From Gammaproteobacteria bacterium UBA3532 (lineage in GTDB: Bacteria > Pseudomonadota > Gammaproteobacteria > Enterobacterales > UBA3532): a DNA stretch of 9,963 nt. The translations under genes and the position numbers were made by a program. The notes under the pieces were generated by a model. The model was not told the origin of the DNA. It did not search any database and saw nothing but the letters and a program-made list of their open reading frames with translations. Shown here piece after piece: positions 1 to 8,454 of this stretch. The stretch covers positions 1-9,963 of the forward strand of contig DFOV01000075.1 of assembly GCA_002376965.1 (NCBI GenBank), in the 5' to 3' direction. Within the stretch, counting starts at the first letter, position 1. Each line of letters begins with the position of its first letter.

Positions 1-2790
1 CTGACCTAAGTGTGAAAAAACGGCCTGCCAGGCTTTATAGGCTACAGGGGCATTAGTCTTTTCGGTACAGTGCCCTAACAATGACCATTGCTGTTCGGGC
101 AGGGTCAGCTCAATTTCAGCCGCTTCCAGATAATCAGCCAGAAACTCTTGGGGCAATTGCACGTTCGCCACCATTTTTTGCGCAACATATTTAGGGTACT
201 CACTGCGATAGGTCAACGTCATCGAAGGATCGACGCCAATCATCGCCACCCCAGCACGCTGGATTTCGTCGAGCATTCTAGCCTGCTTGGTTGCGACTTT
301 TGTGAAAGTCTTGAGAAAGCCATGAACATGCAACGGCTTTCCATTCGGCATGTAAGGAGCCATGAAAACATTCAAACCTAGCCGCTGGAGTAGCTCGATA
401 TGTGCAATCACTACCTGTGACTCAAAAAAGCTGGTAAACGCATCCTGAACAATGACAACCGTCTTGGCTTTGCTTCGCTCATCTAAAGAAGAAAGCAGCG
501 ACTTGCTGACGGTTTTAATGCCATTTACTCGGCAATAGTTAGCGAGGGAATTTTGGTCAATCAACGGGGAGTCAACCATACCGACGTAACGGGCCAATAC
601 TCCCTTTATCACGTTGTTATTCATCATCCAGTTATATGGTTGAGGAAACTTCGCCAACGTAGGAACCATAAACTCCAATGCACCAATCACATAGTCCTTC
701 ATGGGACGTAGATAGCGACTGTGATAGATCTCCAAAAACTTCGCCCGCACAGATGGGATGTCAACTTTTATCGGGCACTGTCCTACACAAGATTTACATG
801 CTAAGCATCCGGCCATCGCCTCGTAAACTTCGTGAGAAAAGTCTGTTCCCTTACCATTCTTTACGCCGCCATTTTTCCAGCGAGACCAAAGGCTGGGAAG
901 AAAAGGCTGGCGACGAACTTCTCGGGTTAACGCGTCAAGCTTCACGCCCTCATCAGATAGTTGGGTCACCCACTCTCGAATAAGTGATGATCGTCCTTTT
1001 GGTGTGTGAATACGTTCCCTTGTACCTTTCCATGATGGACACATGGGGTCGGTGAACTGATAGTTATGACAGGCACCATTTCCGTTGCAATATAATGCTT
1101 CGTCCATTAGCTGCCAGTTTTCTTGCTCAATACGCCGGTCAGACATACCCCGTGTAGGCACACCATCTATCGCCAGCAGTTTATATTCATTGGATGGCGT
1201 GGCAATTTTTCCGGGATTTAACTGATTACGCGGATCAAATAACGCCTTCACCTGTTGCAGAGCGGGATACAATGGGCCAAAGAACTCGGGAGCATATTCC
1301 GATCGAACGCCTTTTCCATGCTCACCCCAAAGCAATCCACGGTACTTTTTGACCAGTGCCACTACCCCATCGCTAATCGGTCGAATCAACTGCTCATCTT
1401 CGGATATTTTCATATCTAACGCGGGACGGACATGCAAAACACCCGCATCAACATGGCCGAACATACCATAACTCAGTTCGTGCCTGTCGAGCAAAGCCCG
1501 AAACTCCTCAATAAAGTCAGCCAAGTTTTCTGGTGGTACAGCAGTATCTTCAACAAAAGGGACAGGTCGACGGCTCCCTTGCGCATTGCCTAGAAGGCCG
1601 ACAGCCTTCTTCCGCATAGCCCAAATCTTTTTCACATTATCTGAACCGTGAATAACAGAAAAGCCGATTCGATGCTCATTGTCATCCTGCTCCAGCAGCT
1701 GCTGAATGCGCTCAACCCCTTGGGCTAATTCACTCTCGCCACTCGCTGTTAGCTCCACCAAATTGATACCTTGGGCCAACGTTGCGCTGTGATGAAAAAA
1801 CGCCTTAACGTCATGCCAAATAATATCGTCTTTAGCTAACTGAAATACTTTTGAGTCGATGGTCTCGATAGAAGTAGGCCGCCCACTCATTAGAAACTGA
1901 GCATCACGTAAGCCACTGATAAAATCTCGATAATTAATTGCAATAAGTGCACTATGCGAAGGAATGGGAAGCACGTTCAATGTCGCTTCTGTGATAAATC
2001 CTAATGTACCTTCAGAGCCACATAAAATGGCATTGATATCAATGTCACCGTTTTTGGTATAAAAGTGAGCCAGATCATAACCCGTTAAACAGCGGTTGAG
2101 CTTTGGAAACTTTTCTTGAATCAGTTGTGCATGTTGGTCAACAACCAGCTTTAATTGGGATTTTAGCTCTTCGGCTTTAGCGTTTTCACCCACAGCCTCT
2201 GCGATACCAGGCTGGGTTTCAATCAACTCGCCTCCCAACAAACACGTTTTTAGCGCCAATACGTGGTCTCGAGTCTTACCATATAGGCATGAACCCTGGC
2301 CACTGGCATCAGTGTTGATCATGCCACCAATAGTCGCGCGATTCGATGTCGAAAGTTCAGGAGCGAAGAATAGCCCATGCTTTTTCAACTCGGCATTCAA
2401 GTGGTCTTTCACCACACCGCCCTGCACTCTTGCCCATTTTTCTTCCGGGTTGATTTCAATGATCTTATTCAGATGCTTAGAAAGATCGATAACGATGCCA
2501 TCGGTCAACGACTGACCATTGGTACCGGTTCCGCCTCCTCTTGGAGTCAGCACAATGTGCTGATAAGGTTCTTCACAGGCTAATCGGCATAACGTCTGAA
2601 TATCACTATTGTTCTTCGGATAAATGACGACTTGAGGTAACACTTGATAAATGGAGTTATCGGTCGAAAGCGCTATACGATTAGCGTAATCTGGGCACAG
2701 CTCGCCTGAAAAGCCTTGCGCTTTTAAAGCCTGGCAAAATTGGATATAGGTTTCGTTGGTAAGTACAGGTGCGGGCAAAAAAGGGATCAT
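1..2790 (-). CDS. ydiJ: YdiJ-like FAD/4Fe-4S dehydrogenase (probable D-2-hydroxyglutarate dehydrogenase), 3' end missing
   Basis: Open for 930 codons from the ATG at 2788-2790 to the left edge, with no in-frame stop. E. coli YdiJ is about 1018 residues, so roughly 90 are missing. The N-terminal half is an FAD-linked oxidase: a glycine-rich FAD loop RGGGTGTNG (84-92), then the C-terminal oxidase fold with HVDAGVLH (446-453) and WGEHGKG (488-494). Next come cysteines C568, C574 and C584 in a CNGNGAC...MCPS motif, and a 4Fe-4S ferredoxin motif C662-x2-C665-x2-C668-x3-C672-P. The last visible part begins the cysteine-rich (CCG) domain, including an LLGHCTEKT motif; the final CCG motif lies outside. 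The start MIPFLPAP matches the family N-terminus as I recall it, although no good Shine-Dalgarno precedes it. E. coli YdiJ is reported to oxidise D-2-hydroxyglutarate, passing electrons through Fe-S clusters; the same substrate here is inferred. It probably has its own promoter downstream of the Hpt gene. Confidence 0.93.
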   Translation of the reverse strand, partial: MIPFLPAPVLTNETYIQFCQALKAQGFSGELCPDYANRIALSTDNSIYQVLPQVVIYPKNNSDIQTLCRLACEEPYQHIVLTPRGGGTGTNGQSLTDGIVIDLSKHLNKIIEINPEEKWARVQGGVVKDHLNAELKKHGLFFAPELSTSNRATIGGMINTDASGQGSCLYGKTRDHVLALKTCLLGGELIETQPGIAEAVGENAKAEELKSQLKLVVDQHAQLIQEKFPKLNRCLTGYDLAHFYTKNGDIDINAILCGSEGTLGFITEATLNVLPIPSHSALIAINYRDFISGLRDAQFLMSGRPTSIETIDSKVFQLAKDDIIWHDVKAFFHHSATLAQGINLVELTASGESELAQGVERIQQLLEQDDNEHRIGFSVIHGSDNVKKIWAMRKKAVGLLGNAQGSRRPVPFVEDTAVPPENLADFIEEFRALLDRHELSYGMFGHVDAGVLHVRPALDMKISEDEQLIRPISDGVVALVKKYRGLLWGEHGKGVRSEYAPEFFGPLYPALQQVKALFDPRNQLNPGKIATPSNEYKLLAIDGVPTRGMSDRRIEQENWQLMDEALYCNGNGACHNYQFTDPMCPSWKGTRERIHTPKGRSSLIREWVTQLSDEGVKLDALTREVRRQPFLPSLWSRWKNGGVKNGKGTDFSHEVYEAMAGCLACKSCVGQCPIKVDIPSVRAKFLEIYHSRYLRPMKDYVIGALEFMVPTLAKFPQPYNWMMNNNVIKGVLARYVGMVDSPLIDQNSLANYCRVNGIKTVSKSLLSSLDERSKAKTVVIVQDAFTSFFESQVVIAHIELLQRLGLNVFMAPYMPNGKPLHVHGFLKTFTKVATKQARMLDEIQRAGVAMIGVDPSMTLTYRSEYPKYVAQKMVANVQLPQEFLADYLEAAEIELTLPEQQWSLLGHCTEKTNAPVAYKAWQAVFSHLGQ

Positions 2791-2843
2791 ACAAAAAGAT
2801 ACACATTGGCTAACTTAGCGCTAGTATACTTTTTTTAAGCTTC

Positions 2844-2874
2844 ATTATAAAAGCATCTACACCGCAAATGACAA
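2844..2874 (-). promoter_or_regulatory. Candidate sigma-70 promoter for the ydiJ-like gene
   Basis: On the minus strand a perfect TATAAT (2844-2849) is preceded by TTGTCA (2869-2874), five of six matches to TTGACA, with a 19-bp spacer. That spacer is longer than the usual 17, so strength is uncertain. The -10 box lies 53 bp upstream of the ATG. A second -10-like TATACT (2824-2829) has no good -35. The gap between the Hpt stop and the ydiJ start is 119 bp and shows no convincing terminator, so some readthrough from the Hpt gene is also possible. Confidence 0.5.
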
Positions 2875-2909
2875 ATAAGTTACGGTTCACGTATCACTAA
2901 TCAGTACGA

Positions 2910-3269
2910 TTAACTGGCATGCTTATCAATAAAAGCCAATACTTTATTAAGCGGAGCTTCGAGTGCACTGATATTTGCTGAAAGCCACTCCAAATCCAGC
3001 TCATCCTTCATATGCTCATCGAGATTCTTTGCCTCGTCAAATAACTCAGTTGCACCCAAGTTGCCCGCAACACCTTTTAGTGTGTGCAGCATTTGCTTGG
3101 CTTTAGCCTTATCACCATCTGCTATGACTTGGGATATATCGCTAAAGAAGTTTGCGTAATCTTCTTTAAAAATAGTCAGCAAACGCTTGTACAGATCTTC
3201 ATTATTGGCCAACAGCATGAGTGCCTTCGGGGCATCAACACCGTAATCCTGTGCATCTTCAAACGCCAC
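2910..3269 (-). CDS. Orphan histidine-phosphotransfer (Hpt) domain protein
   Basis: A 119-residue protein consisting of one Hpt domain. The motif HTLKGVAGNLG (62-72) is the classic Hpt phosphorylation site, making His62 the likely phospho-accepting histidine with Lys65 and Gly66 of the conserved HxxKG pattern. The rest is predicted helical, as expected for a four-helix Hpt bundle. There is no kinase, receiver or output domain, no signal peptide and no membrane segment, so it is a soluble phosphorelay intermediate between a hybrid sensor kinase and a response regulator. Neither partner is in this window, so the pathway is unknown. The start is GTG (3267-3269), fixed by a strong GAGGAGA ribosome site about five bases upstream. 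It lies downstream of the ppiD terminator, so it should be transcribed from its own promoter in 3270-3367, where I see no clear sigma-70 match. Confidence 0.9.
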   Translation of the reverse strand: MAFEDAQDYGVDAPKALMLLANNEDLYKRLLTIFKEDYANFFSDISQVIADGDKAKAKQMLHTLKGVAGNLGATELFDEAKNLDEHMKDELDLEWLSANISALEAPLNKVLAFIDKHAS

Positions 3270-3367
3270 TATACTCTCCTCAGTAACCCTGAACTATCAG
3301 ATATATCACGAACTCAACGCCTTAAGTCTAGAACAAGTTTCAAAAACTACAAAAACATTTCAAAGTC

Positions 3368-3415
3368 GTAGAAAGCAGAAAAGGAAGACATTAGCCTTCC
3401 TTTTCTGTTTTCTAC
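3368..3415 (-). terminator. Long hairpin terminator downstream of ppiD
   Basis: Two 20-base arms (3368-3387 and 3396-3415) form an inverted repeat with one non-Watson-Crick position (3375/3408) and an 8-base loop. In the ppiD transcript the inner stem GGAAG/CTTCC is preceded by AAAA and followed by TTTTCTGCTTTCT, a rho-independent layout. The structure starts 13 bases after the ppiD stop codon. The plus strand also gives an inner stem followed by TTTTCTGTTTTCT, so it may work in both directions. Confidence 0.8.
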
Positions 3416-3428
3416 ATCTAGAGCCAGC

Positions 3429-5339
3429 TTATTCCGCATTCAACGTGACATTGATCTCTGACTTAGCCTTGACGCCTTCAACATAAGCAGCGAATTCCTG
3501 GCTGCCATGCTGTTGTCCCAAACGCTCTAACATTTGTTCCTTTTTCGCAGCATCAATATCTGCGGTATTAGGAAGGTTAACTTCTTTAAGAACCACAACC
3601 GCATAATCCCCATTATTCTGAGCAAAGCCATCGATAACAGGTGTACCGTTATCTGGGCGCGGTAGTCCAAAGGCTTTTTCAACAATAGCTTGTCCCAGCC
3701 CTGCGTCCGCACGTTTAACCTCGGTCTTTGTTTGCCATTCAAGTGAGTTTTCCGCCAAGCTATCATCAACGGACTCCCCAGCTTTAAGCTGCTCAACCAA
3801 CTTATCGCCGAATGCCTTGACTGCTTCCACTGCCTTCTCACTGGCCAATTGTTGGCGAATTTGCTCTTTAACATCAACCAGAGGTTTAATCGCTGCAGGC
3901 TGATGCTCGGCAACGCGAAGCACAACAACTCGATCATCATTCAGACGAATAGGCTTACTGTTAAACTTCTCAGCTAACACTTCATCACTGAACGCGGCCG
4001 CTCGAACCAATGCTTCCTGACCAATACCACCCCCGCTGTTTTGAGATACCCAATCCGAGGTTAACAAGGTCAGACCTAACTTTTCGGCCGTTTTATCAAG
4101 TGATTGGCCTTCTTCGAAACTTAATTCTTCCAGACGGGCTTGTAGCTCAACAAACTTGTTTTTTGCTTGTTTCTTTTGGAGCTCAGCAACGATTTTGTCC
4201 TTCACTTCGTCTAGCGGTGGCGCATCAGCCCCCTTGATTTCGGAAAGCTCAATGATGTGGTATCCGTAATTAGTTTTAACTAATCCCGAACGCTCTCCAG
4301 GCTTGCTCATTCCAAAGACAGCATCTTCGAATGGTTTTACCATCGCTCCTCGTCCGAACCAGCCAAGATCACCGCCCTTTTTACCAGATACAGGATCATC
4401 TGAGTTAGCCTTCGCCAATTCGGAGAAATCTTCTCCACTTTCAAGCTTGGCAAGAATTTCCTGAGCCTTTTGCTCCGCCGCCGCTTCGTCGTCATTTGAT
4501 GCAATCAGAATGTGTCTAGCTTTGCGTTGCTCCGCTTGAACATATTGGTGCTTGTTAGTCTCATAATGTTCGGCAATCTTGCTATCGTCGATAACAATAT
4601 CTTTTGCGAGCGCATCAACCGATAGCTCCAGATAAGCTAAGCGGACTTTTTCCGCGGTTTGATAAAGAGAAGGATCTTTATCATATTCTGCCTGAATCTC
4701 TTCGTCGCTAATTGCCTCTGGCTCTTGGAATTTGGAAGCCGAAATGGTTAATGCATCAAAAGTACGTGTTTGCTCATCCAGCTGAAAGCGATAGTCTGCT
4801 TCGTACCCCAAGCTAATTCCGCTTTGTACGACACCTTTCCAGAGCTGTTGCGAAGTCATCTGCTTCATTTGAGTCTCTTGGAATGTTTTGGGTGTGTAGT
4901 TATTCGCACGTAACAACTTTGAGTAAGTTTCCTTAGAAAACTTGCCGTCTTCATCGTGAAAGGCTTCTATCGACGCGATATGAGCAAGCAATTGCGTCTG
5001 CCCAAAATACAAACCCAGTTCGTCCGCTTCGTCACGAATAACACGCTCTTGAATCAGATTGTCCATGACGTTCTGGCGCATGTTTTTTTCAAACTCAGGA
5101 TTTTGCGCTATGAGATCATACGACTCACCGAAGCGCTGCTTCATTGTTTCACGTTGAATTTGCAATGAGCGATTGTACTCATTTGCCGTGATTTCATTGT
5201 CATTTACCTTCGCAACAGTCTTGTCGCTACCACTGGTTAAATACGGGGCAAACGCGGTAGACACAAAAAATAAAATAATTATACCAAGACCAACCTGCAC
5301 GGCAGGACTGTTAACGCCTTCCCGAATACGCTCCATCAT
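3429..5339 (-). CDS. ppiD: Inner-membrane periplasmic folding factor PpiD (SurA-like N-domain plus parvulin domain)
   Basis: 636 residues, against about 623 in E. coli. A short cytoplasmic N-terminus is followed by one membrane anchor (about 12-33), placing the rest in the periplasm. Residues about 35-265 form the SurA/PpiD chaperone region. A parvulin peptidyl-prolyl isomerase domain spans about 270-370, with RHIL (275-278), GGDLGWFGRGAM (322-333) and GYHIIEL (359-365). The C-terminal part continues the PpiD fold, with a repeat of the HKPxAxKPLxDV-type segment at 479-490. PpiD binds the SecYEG translocon and helps proteins leaving it. Here His276 and His361 of the parvulin site are present, whereas E. 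coli PpiD lacks them as I recall. Two ATG codons are adjacent (5337-5339 and 5334-5336); GAGGT lies about 10 bases before the first. It is bounded by terminators on both sides, so it is probably a single-gene unit. Confidence 0.95.
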   Translation of the reverse strand: MMERIREGVNSPAVQVGLGIIILFFVSTAFAPYLTSGSDKTVAKVNDNEITANEYNRSLQIQRETMKQRFGESYDLIAQNPEFEKNMRQNVMDNLIQERVIRDEADELGLYFGQTQLLAHIASIEAFHDEDGKFSKETYSKLLRANNYTPKTFQETQMKQMTSQQLWKGVVQSGISLGYEADYRFQLDEQTRTFDALTISASKFQEPEAISDEEIQAEYDKDPSLYQTAEKVRLAYLELSVDALAKDIVIDDSKIAEHYETNKHQYVQAEQRKARHILIASNDDEAAAEQKAQEILAKLESGEDFSELAKANSDDPVSGKKGGDLGWFGRGAMVKPFEDAVFGMSKPGERSGLVKTNYGYHIIELSEIKGADAPPLDEVKDKIVAELQKKQAKNKFVELQARLEELSFEEGQSLDKTAEKLGLTLLTSDWVSQNSGGGIGQEALVRAAAFSDEVLAEKFNSKPIRLNDDRVVVLRVAEHQPAAIKPLVDVKEQIRQQLASEKAVEAVKAFGDKLVEQLKAGESVDDSLAENSLEWQTKTEVKRADAGLGQAIVEKAFGLPRPDNGTPVIDGFAQNNGDYAVVVLKEVNLPNTADIDAAKKEQMLERLGQQHGSQEFAAYVEGVKAKSEINVTLNAE

Positions 5340-5500
5340 GATGACGGTTACCTCAATTAAAGTAATAAAGTGTTAAATGTATAAACTACTCGGTTGTGGA
5401 AAAGACTGCGATATCAAGCCACTGCTTTATGCAGCGCTATCAGTTCCATTCGAATGTTATGTGACAAACAGCGGCTAAGTATACGCCATTCTCAGAATGC

Positions 5501-5526
5501 AAAAAAGGCGCTAAAAAGCGCCTTTT
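5501..5526 (-). terminator. Rho-independent terminator of hupB
   Basis: On the minus strand a 9-bp stem AAAAGGCGC/GCGCCTTTT (arms 5518-5526 and 5503-5511) with a six-base loop runs directly into a six-base T-tract (5501-5506). It lies 23 bp after the hupB stop codon. The 5340-5500 stretch between it and ppiD should hold the ppiD promoter, but I see no strong sigma-70 match there. Confidence 0.92.
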
Positions 5527-5549
5527 GGCATTAGTTCATCTGAAACAGA

Positions 5550-5822
5550 TTAATTAACTGCGTCTTTCAACCCTTTGCCAGGTTTAAAGCTTGGGACTTT
5601 GCTTGCAGGGATTTGGATTTCCTGACCCGTTTGAGGGTTACGGCCCGTGCGCGCTGCTCGCTCTTTGACTAAGAATGTGCCAAAGCCAACCAACGATACT
5701 TGATCACCGTTTTTTAGAGCTTCTTCAATTGCTTCAGTCGTTGCATCCAAAGCACGTCCCGCCGCAGCTTTAGTGATATCTGCTGAAGCTGCAATAGCAT
5801 CGATTAATTCTGATTTATTCAC
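5550..5822 (-). CDS. hupB: DNA-binding protein HU-beta
   Basis: 90 residues, the standard HU length. HU dimers bend and compact DNA with little sequence specificity and organise the nucleoid. The sequence shows the family pattern: an N-terminal helical dimerisation part starting [11 protein letters not shown], the core signature GFGTF (46-50), and the basic beta-arm with RNPQTG (61-66), where Pro63 is the residue that intercalates into DNA. The C-terminus has [15 protein letters not shown]. The position directly after lon is that of E. coli hupB, which supports the beta paralogue over hupA. The start codon is GTG (5820-5822), chosen because AGAGGA lies seven bases upstream and the protein begins with the usual HU N-terminus. 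It has its own sigma-70 promoter in the lon-hupB gap and its own terminator. Confidence 0.97.
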   Translation of the reverse strand: MNKSELIDAIAASADITKAAAGRALDATTEAIEEALKNGDQVSLVGFGTFLVKERAARTGRNPQTGQEIQIPASKVPSFKPGKGLKDAVN

Positions 5823-5902
5823 AGAAAGTTCCTCTACTCGCCAAGTTTTTATTATTCAATTCAAATAGCGAAAACCGCCACCCGACATCTCATGAAACCC
5901 TT

Positions 5903-5932
5903 GTTATACCAGCAGGTTCCAAGGATTGTCAA
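5903..5932 (-). promoter_or_regulatory. Sigma-70 promoter of hupB
   Basis: On the minus strand a perfect TTGACA (5927-5932) and TATAAC (5903-5908; five of six matches to TATAAT) are separated by 18 bp. The -10 box is 80 bp upstream of the GTG start. The -35 box begins only 15 bp after the lon stop codon, leaving no room for a lon terminator, so hupB is probably expressed both from this promoter and by readthrough from lon. Confidence 0.8.
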
Positions 5933-5947
5933 GCAAGACCGCCAGGT

Positions 5948-8392
5948 TTAATGGGCTTTCGCGCCATCCTGAGCTAATGACTCCCCACTACTTATAGCAC
6001 TTTTTTCTTGAGTGTGAGTAGTTTTTTTGTCATCCAAGTCGCATTTTTCAACCTCAAGAGGTTTCGGGGTTTCCGTTAACGCCACTTCTAAGACTTCATC
6101 AATCCATTTGACGACATGAATGTCCAGATCGTCTTTTACATTATCAGGAATATCAACCAGATCTCGCTCATTTTCGCCAGGTATCAAGACTGTTTTAATC
6201 CCTCCCCGATGAGCAGCCAGGAGCTTTTCTTTAAGCCCGCCAATGGCGAGAACTTCACCGCGCAAGGTAATCTCACCAGTCATCGCAACATCCGAACGAA
6301 CCGGGATGCCGGTTAAACTCGACACAAGTGCTGTGCACATACCAATCCCCGCACTAGGCCCATCTTTGGGTGTTGCCCCTTCAGGCACGTGGATATGAAT
6401 ATCGGTCTTTTCATGAAAATCTGGTGCAATACCTAAAGCCTGAGAACGGCTACGCACAACGGTTAACGCCGCCTTTATCGACTCCTGCATTACTTCACCC
6501 AACTTGCCTGTCGACGTAGTTCGCCCTTTACCGCCGGTAGCAACAGACTCGATGGTTAGCAGCTCTCCACCCACCTCGGTCCACGCCAAGCCGGTTACCT
6601 GCCCAACTCCGTGTTTTTCCTGTCTTCGGCCATAGTCATATTTCTGGACGCCTAGAAAATCATTCAGATTATCTTCTGTGACCTCTACCAGATCGACATC
6701 TTTGTTCATCAACACTTTTTTAACGACCCGACGACATAATTTTGCCAATTGACGCTCGAGACCACGAACCCCTGCTTCTCGCGTGTAATAGCGAATAATA
6801 GCCAGAATGACATCATCACTCATTTCCAGTTCAGACGCCTTTAATCCATTGGCTTTGATTTGCTTGGGTAACAAATACTTCAAAGCTATATTGCGCTTCT
6901 CATCCTCGGTGTAGCCAGAAAGGCGAATGATCTCCATCCGATCCATCAAAGGACCAGGAATATTCATAGTATTAGCCGTAGCTACGAACATAACATCCGA
7001 CAGGTCGTAATCGACTTCCAGGTAGTGATCATTAAAGGTAGAATTCTGCTCCGGATCCAAAACTTCCAACAGAGCGGAAGCAGGGTCTCCACGCATATCC
7101 ATTGCCATCTTGTCGATTTCATCGAGCAAGAACAGAGGGTTACGCACACCAACTTTCGCTAGTTTCTGAATGACTTTGCCCGGCATTGAACCTATGTAAG
7201 TTCTACGATGTCCTCGAATTTCCGCTTCATCACGCACACCACCCAGCGCCATGCGAACAAACTTTCGATTGGTAGCTTTCGCTATGGACTGCCCCAGAGA
7301 GGTTTTACCAACACCGGGGGGGCCAACTAAACACAAAATGGGACCTCTTAACTTTCTAACACGCTGCTGAACCGCCAAATATTCCAGAATCCGCTCTTTG
7401 ACCTCTTCCAAACCATAATGATCTTCTTCCAGAATTTTCGTTGCCCGTACAATATCATGTTTGACCTTGCTTCGCTTTTTCCAGGGCGCACTGAGCATCC
7501 AGTCGATGTAGCTGCGAACGACTGTTGCCTCAGCAGACATCGGAGGCATCATTTTCAACTTATTCAACTCAGCTTCAGCTTTTTCTTTAGCTTCCTTGGT
7601 CATGCCAGCATCATTTATTTTATGCTGCATTTCCTCAATTTCGTTATGTTCGTTTTCATCCATGTCTCCCAGCTCTTTTTGAATCGCTTTCATTTGCTCA
7701 TTCAAGTAATATTCTCGCTGGCTTTTTTCCATCTGGCGTTTCACTCGTCCACGGATACGCTTTTCGACCTGAAGCAAATCAATCTCAACTTCCATTGATG
7801 CAACCAAAAACTCCAAACGCTCCGTCACATCCTGTAACTCAAGCACATTCTGTTTGTCAGGCAATTTCAACATCATATGTGCTGCTATAGTATCAGCGAG
7901 TCGATCAGCGTTATTGATGGTTTCAAGCGAACTAAGAATTTCAGCAGGGATCTTTTTATTCAGCTTAACGTAGCTTTCGAACTGGGCGATGGCCGTACGA
8001 CACAATATATCCAGCTCAGCATCACTATCACTTTGAGCAGAACTGGGCTGGACATCAGCTTTCAGGTATTCGGCTGAATCGTCGAAGGACTCAACCTGGC
8101 CACGCAGCTCCCCTTCAACTAATACCTTCACCGTGCCATCTGGAAGGCGCAACATCTGTAATATGGTTGCAATAGTCCCTACATGATAGAGACCAGATAC
8201 CTCAGGATCGTCATCCGTCGCATTGTGCTGTGCTACTAACATTACTCGCTTGTCAGAAGACATGGCCGTCTGTAATGCTTCAATGGACTTTTTCCTACCA
8301 ACAAATAAAGGGATCACCATGTAGGGCAAAACGACAACGTCGCGCAAAGGAATGACAGGCAGCTCAATGACAGTACTTTCTAATTCGTTCAT
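5948..8392 (-). CDS. lon: ATP-dependent protease Lon
   Basis: 814 residues, about 30 longer than E. coli Lon (784). Lon is a cytoplasmic AAA+ serine protease that degrades misfolded and regulatory proteins as a hexamer. Order of parts: N-terminal substrate domain (about 10-205); a charged, coiled-coil-rich linker (about 205-300); the AAA+ module with Walker A GPPGVGKT (357-364), Walker B LFLLDEID (420-427), sensor-1 Asn474 and sensor-2 Arg543 in GVRGLERQL; and the C-terminal protease domain with catalytic Ser680 in PKDGPSAG and Lys723 in GGLKEK, 43 residues apart as in E. coli (Ser679/Lys722). The last 30-odd residues form a hydrophilic tail beyond the conserved fold. The ATG at 8390-8392 gives the usual N-terminus ([24 protein letters not shown]); the ribosome site AAGAG is weak. 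A sigma-32-type promoter precedes it. No terminator separates it from hupB. Confidence 0.98.
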   Translation of the reverse strand: MNELESTVIELPVIPLRDVVVLPYMVIPLFVGRKKSIEALQTAMSSDKRVMLVAQHNATDDDPEVSGLYHVGTIATILQMLRLPDGTVKVLVEGELRGQVESFDDSAEYLKADVQPSSAQSDSDAELDILCRTAIAQFESYVKLNKKIPAEILSSLETINNADRLADTIAAHMMLKLPDKQNVLELQDVTERLEFLVASMEVEIDLLQVEKRIRGRVKRQMEKSQREYYLNEQMKAIQKELGDMDENEHNEIEEMQHKINDAGMTKEAKEKAEAELNKLKMMPPMSAEATVVRSYIDWMLSAPWKKRSKVKHDIVRATKILEEDHYGLEEVKERILEYLAVQQRVRKLRGPILCLVGPPGVGKTSLGQSIAKATNRKFVRMALGGVRDEAEIRGHRRTYIGSMPGKVIQKLAKVGVRNPLFLLDEIDKMAMDMRGDPASALLEVLDPEQNSTFNDHYLEVDYDLSDVMFVATANTMNIPGPLMDRMEIIRLSGYTEDEKRNIALKYLLPKQIKANGLKASELEMSDDVILAIIRYYTREAGVRGLERQLAKLCRRVVKKVLMNKDVDLVEVTEDNLNDFLGVQKYDYGRRQEKHGVGQVTGLAWTEVGGELLTIESVATGGKGRTTSTGKLGEVMQESIKAALTVVRSRSQALGIAPDFHEKTDIHIHVPEGATPKDGPSAGIGMCTALVSSLTGIPVRSDVAMTGEITLRGEVLAIGGLKEKLLAAHRGGIKTVLIPGENERDLVDIPDNVKDDLDIHVVKWIDEVLEVALTETPKPLEVEKCDLDDKKTTHTQEKSAISSGESLAQDGAKAH

Positions 8393-8454
8393 GTTAATAC
8401 TCTTAAACTCGATTTCGTAAGGCCCCGGGTGGCTTTACCCTATGTCTATTTCTT

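Noticed and set aside
88..983. Plus-strand open frames of about 100 codons opposite the ydiJ-like gene
   Set aside because: They are antisense to a continuous 930-codon frame with clear YdiJ similarity and show no domain.
2881..2909. Short dyad (TACG/CGTA) after the Hpt stop as a terminator
   Set aside because: The stem is only 4 bp with no T-tract, so it does not qualify as an intrinsic terminator.
3527..3940. A 137-codon minus-strand open frame inside ppiD
   Set aside because: It overlaps the ppiD coding frame on the same strand; the ppiD frame has clear domains and this one does not.
5362..5376. CpxR-like pair GTAAT-5 bp-GTTAA upstream of ppiD
   Set aside because: Each half matches the GTAAA consensus at only four of five bases in a very AT-rich stretch, and it lies just over 20 bp from the start codon, where chance matches are expected and promoter activation is unlikely.
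7418..7798. A 126-codon plus-strand open frame inside lon
   Set aside because: It is fully antisense to the coiled-coil-rich part of lon, rich in Phe, Leu and His as mirror frames of charged helices usually are, and has no ribosome site or recognisable domain.
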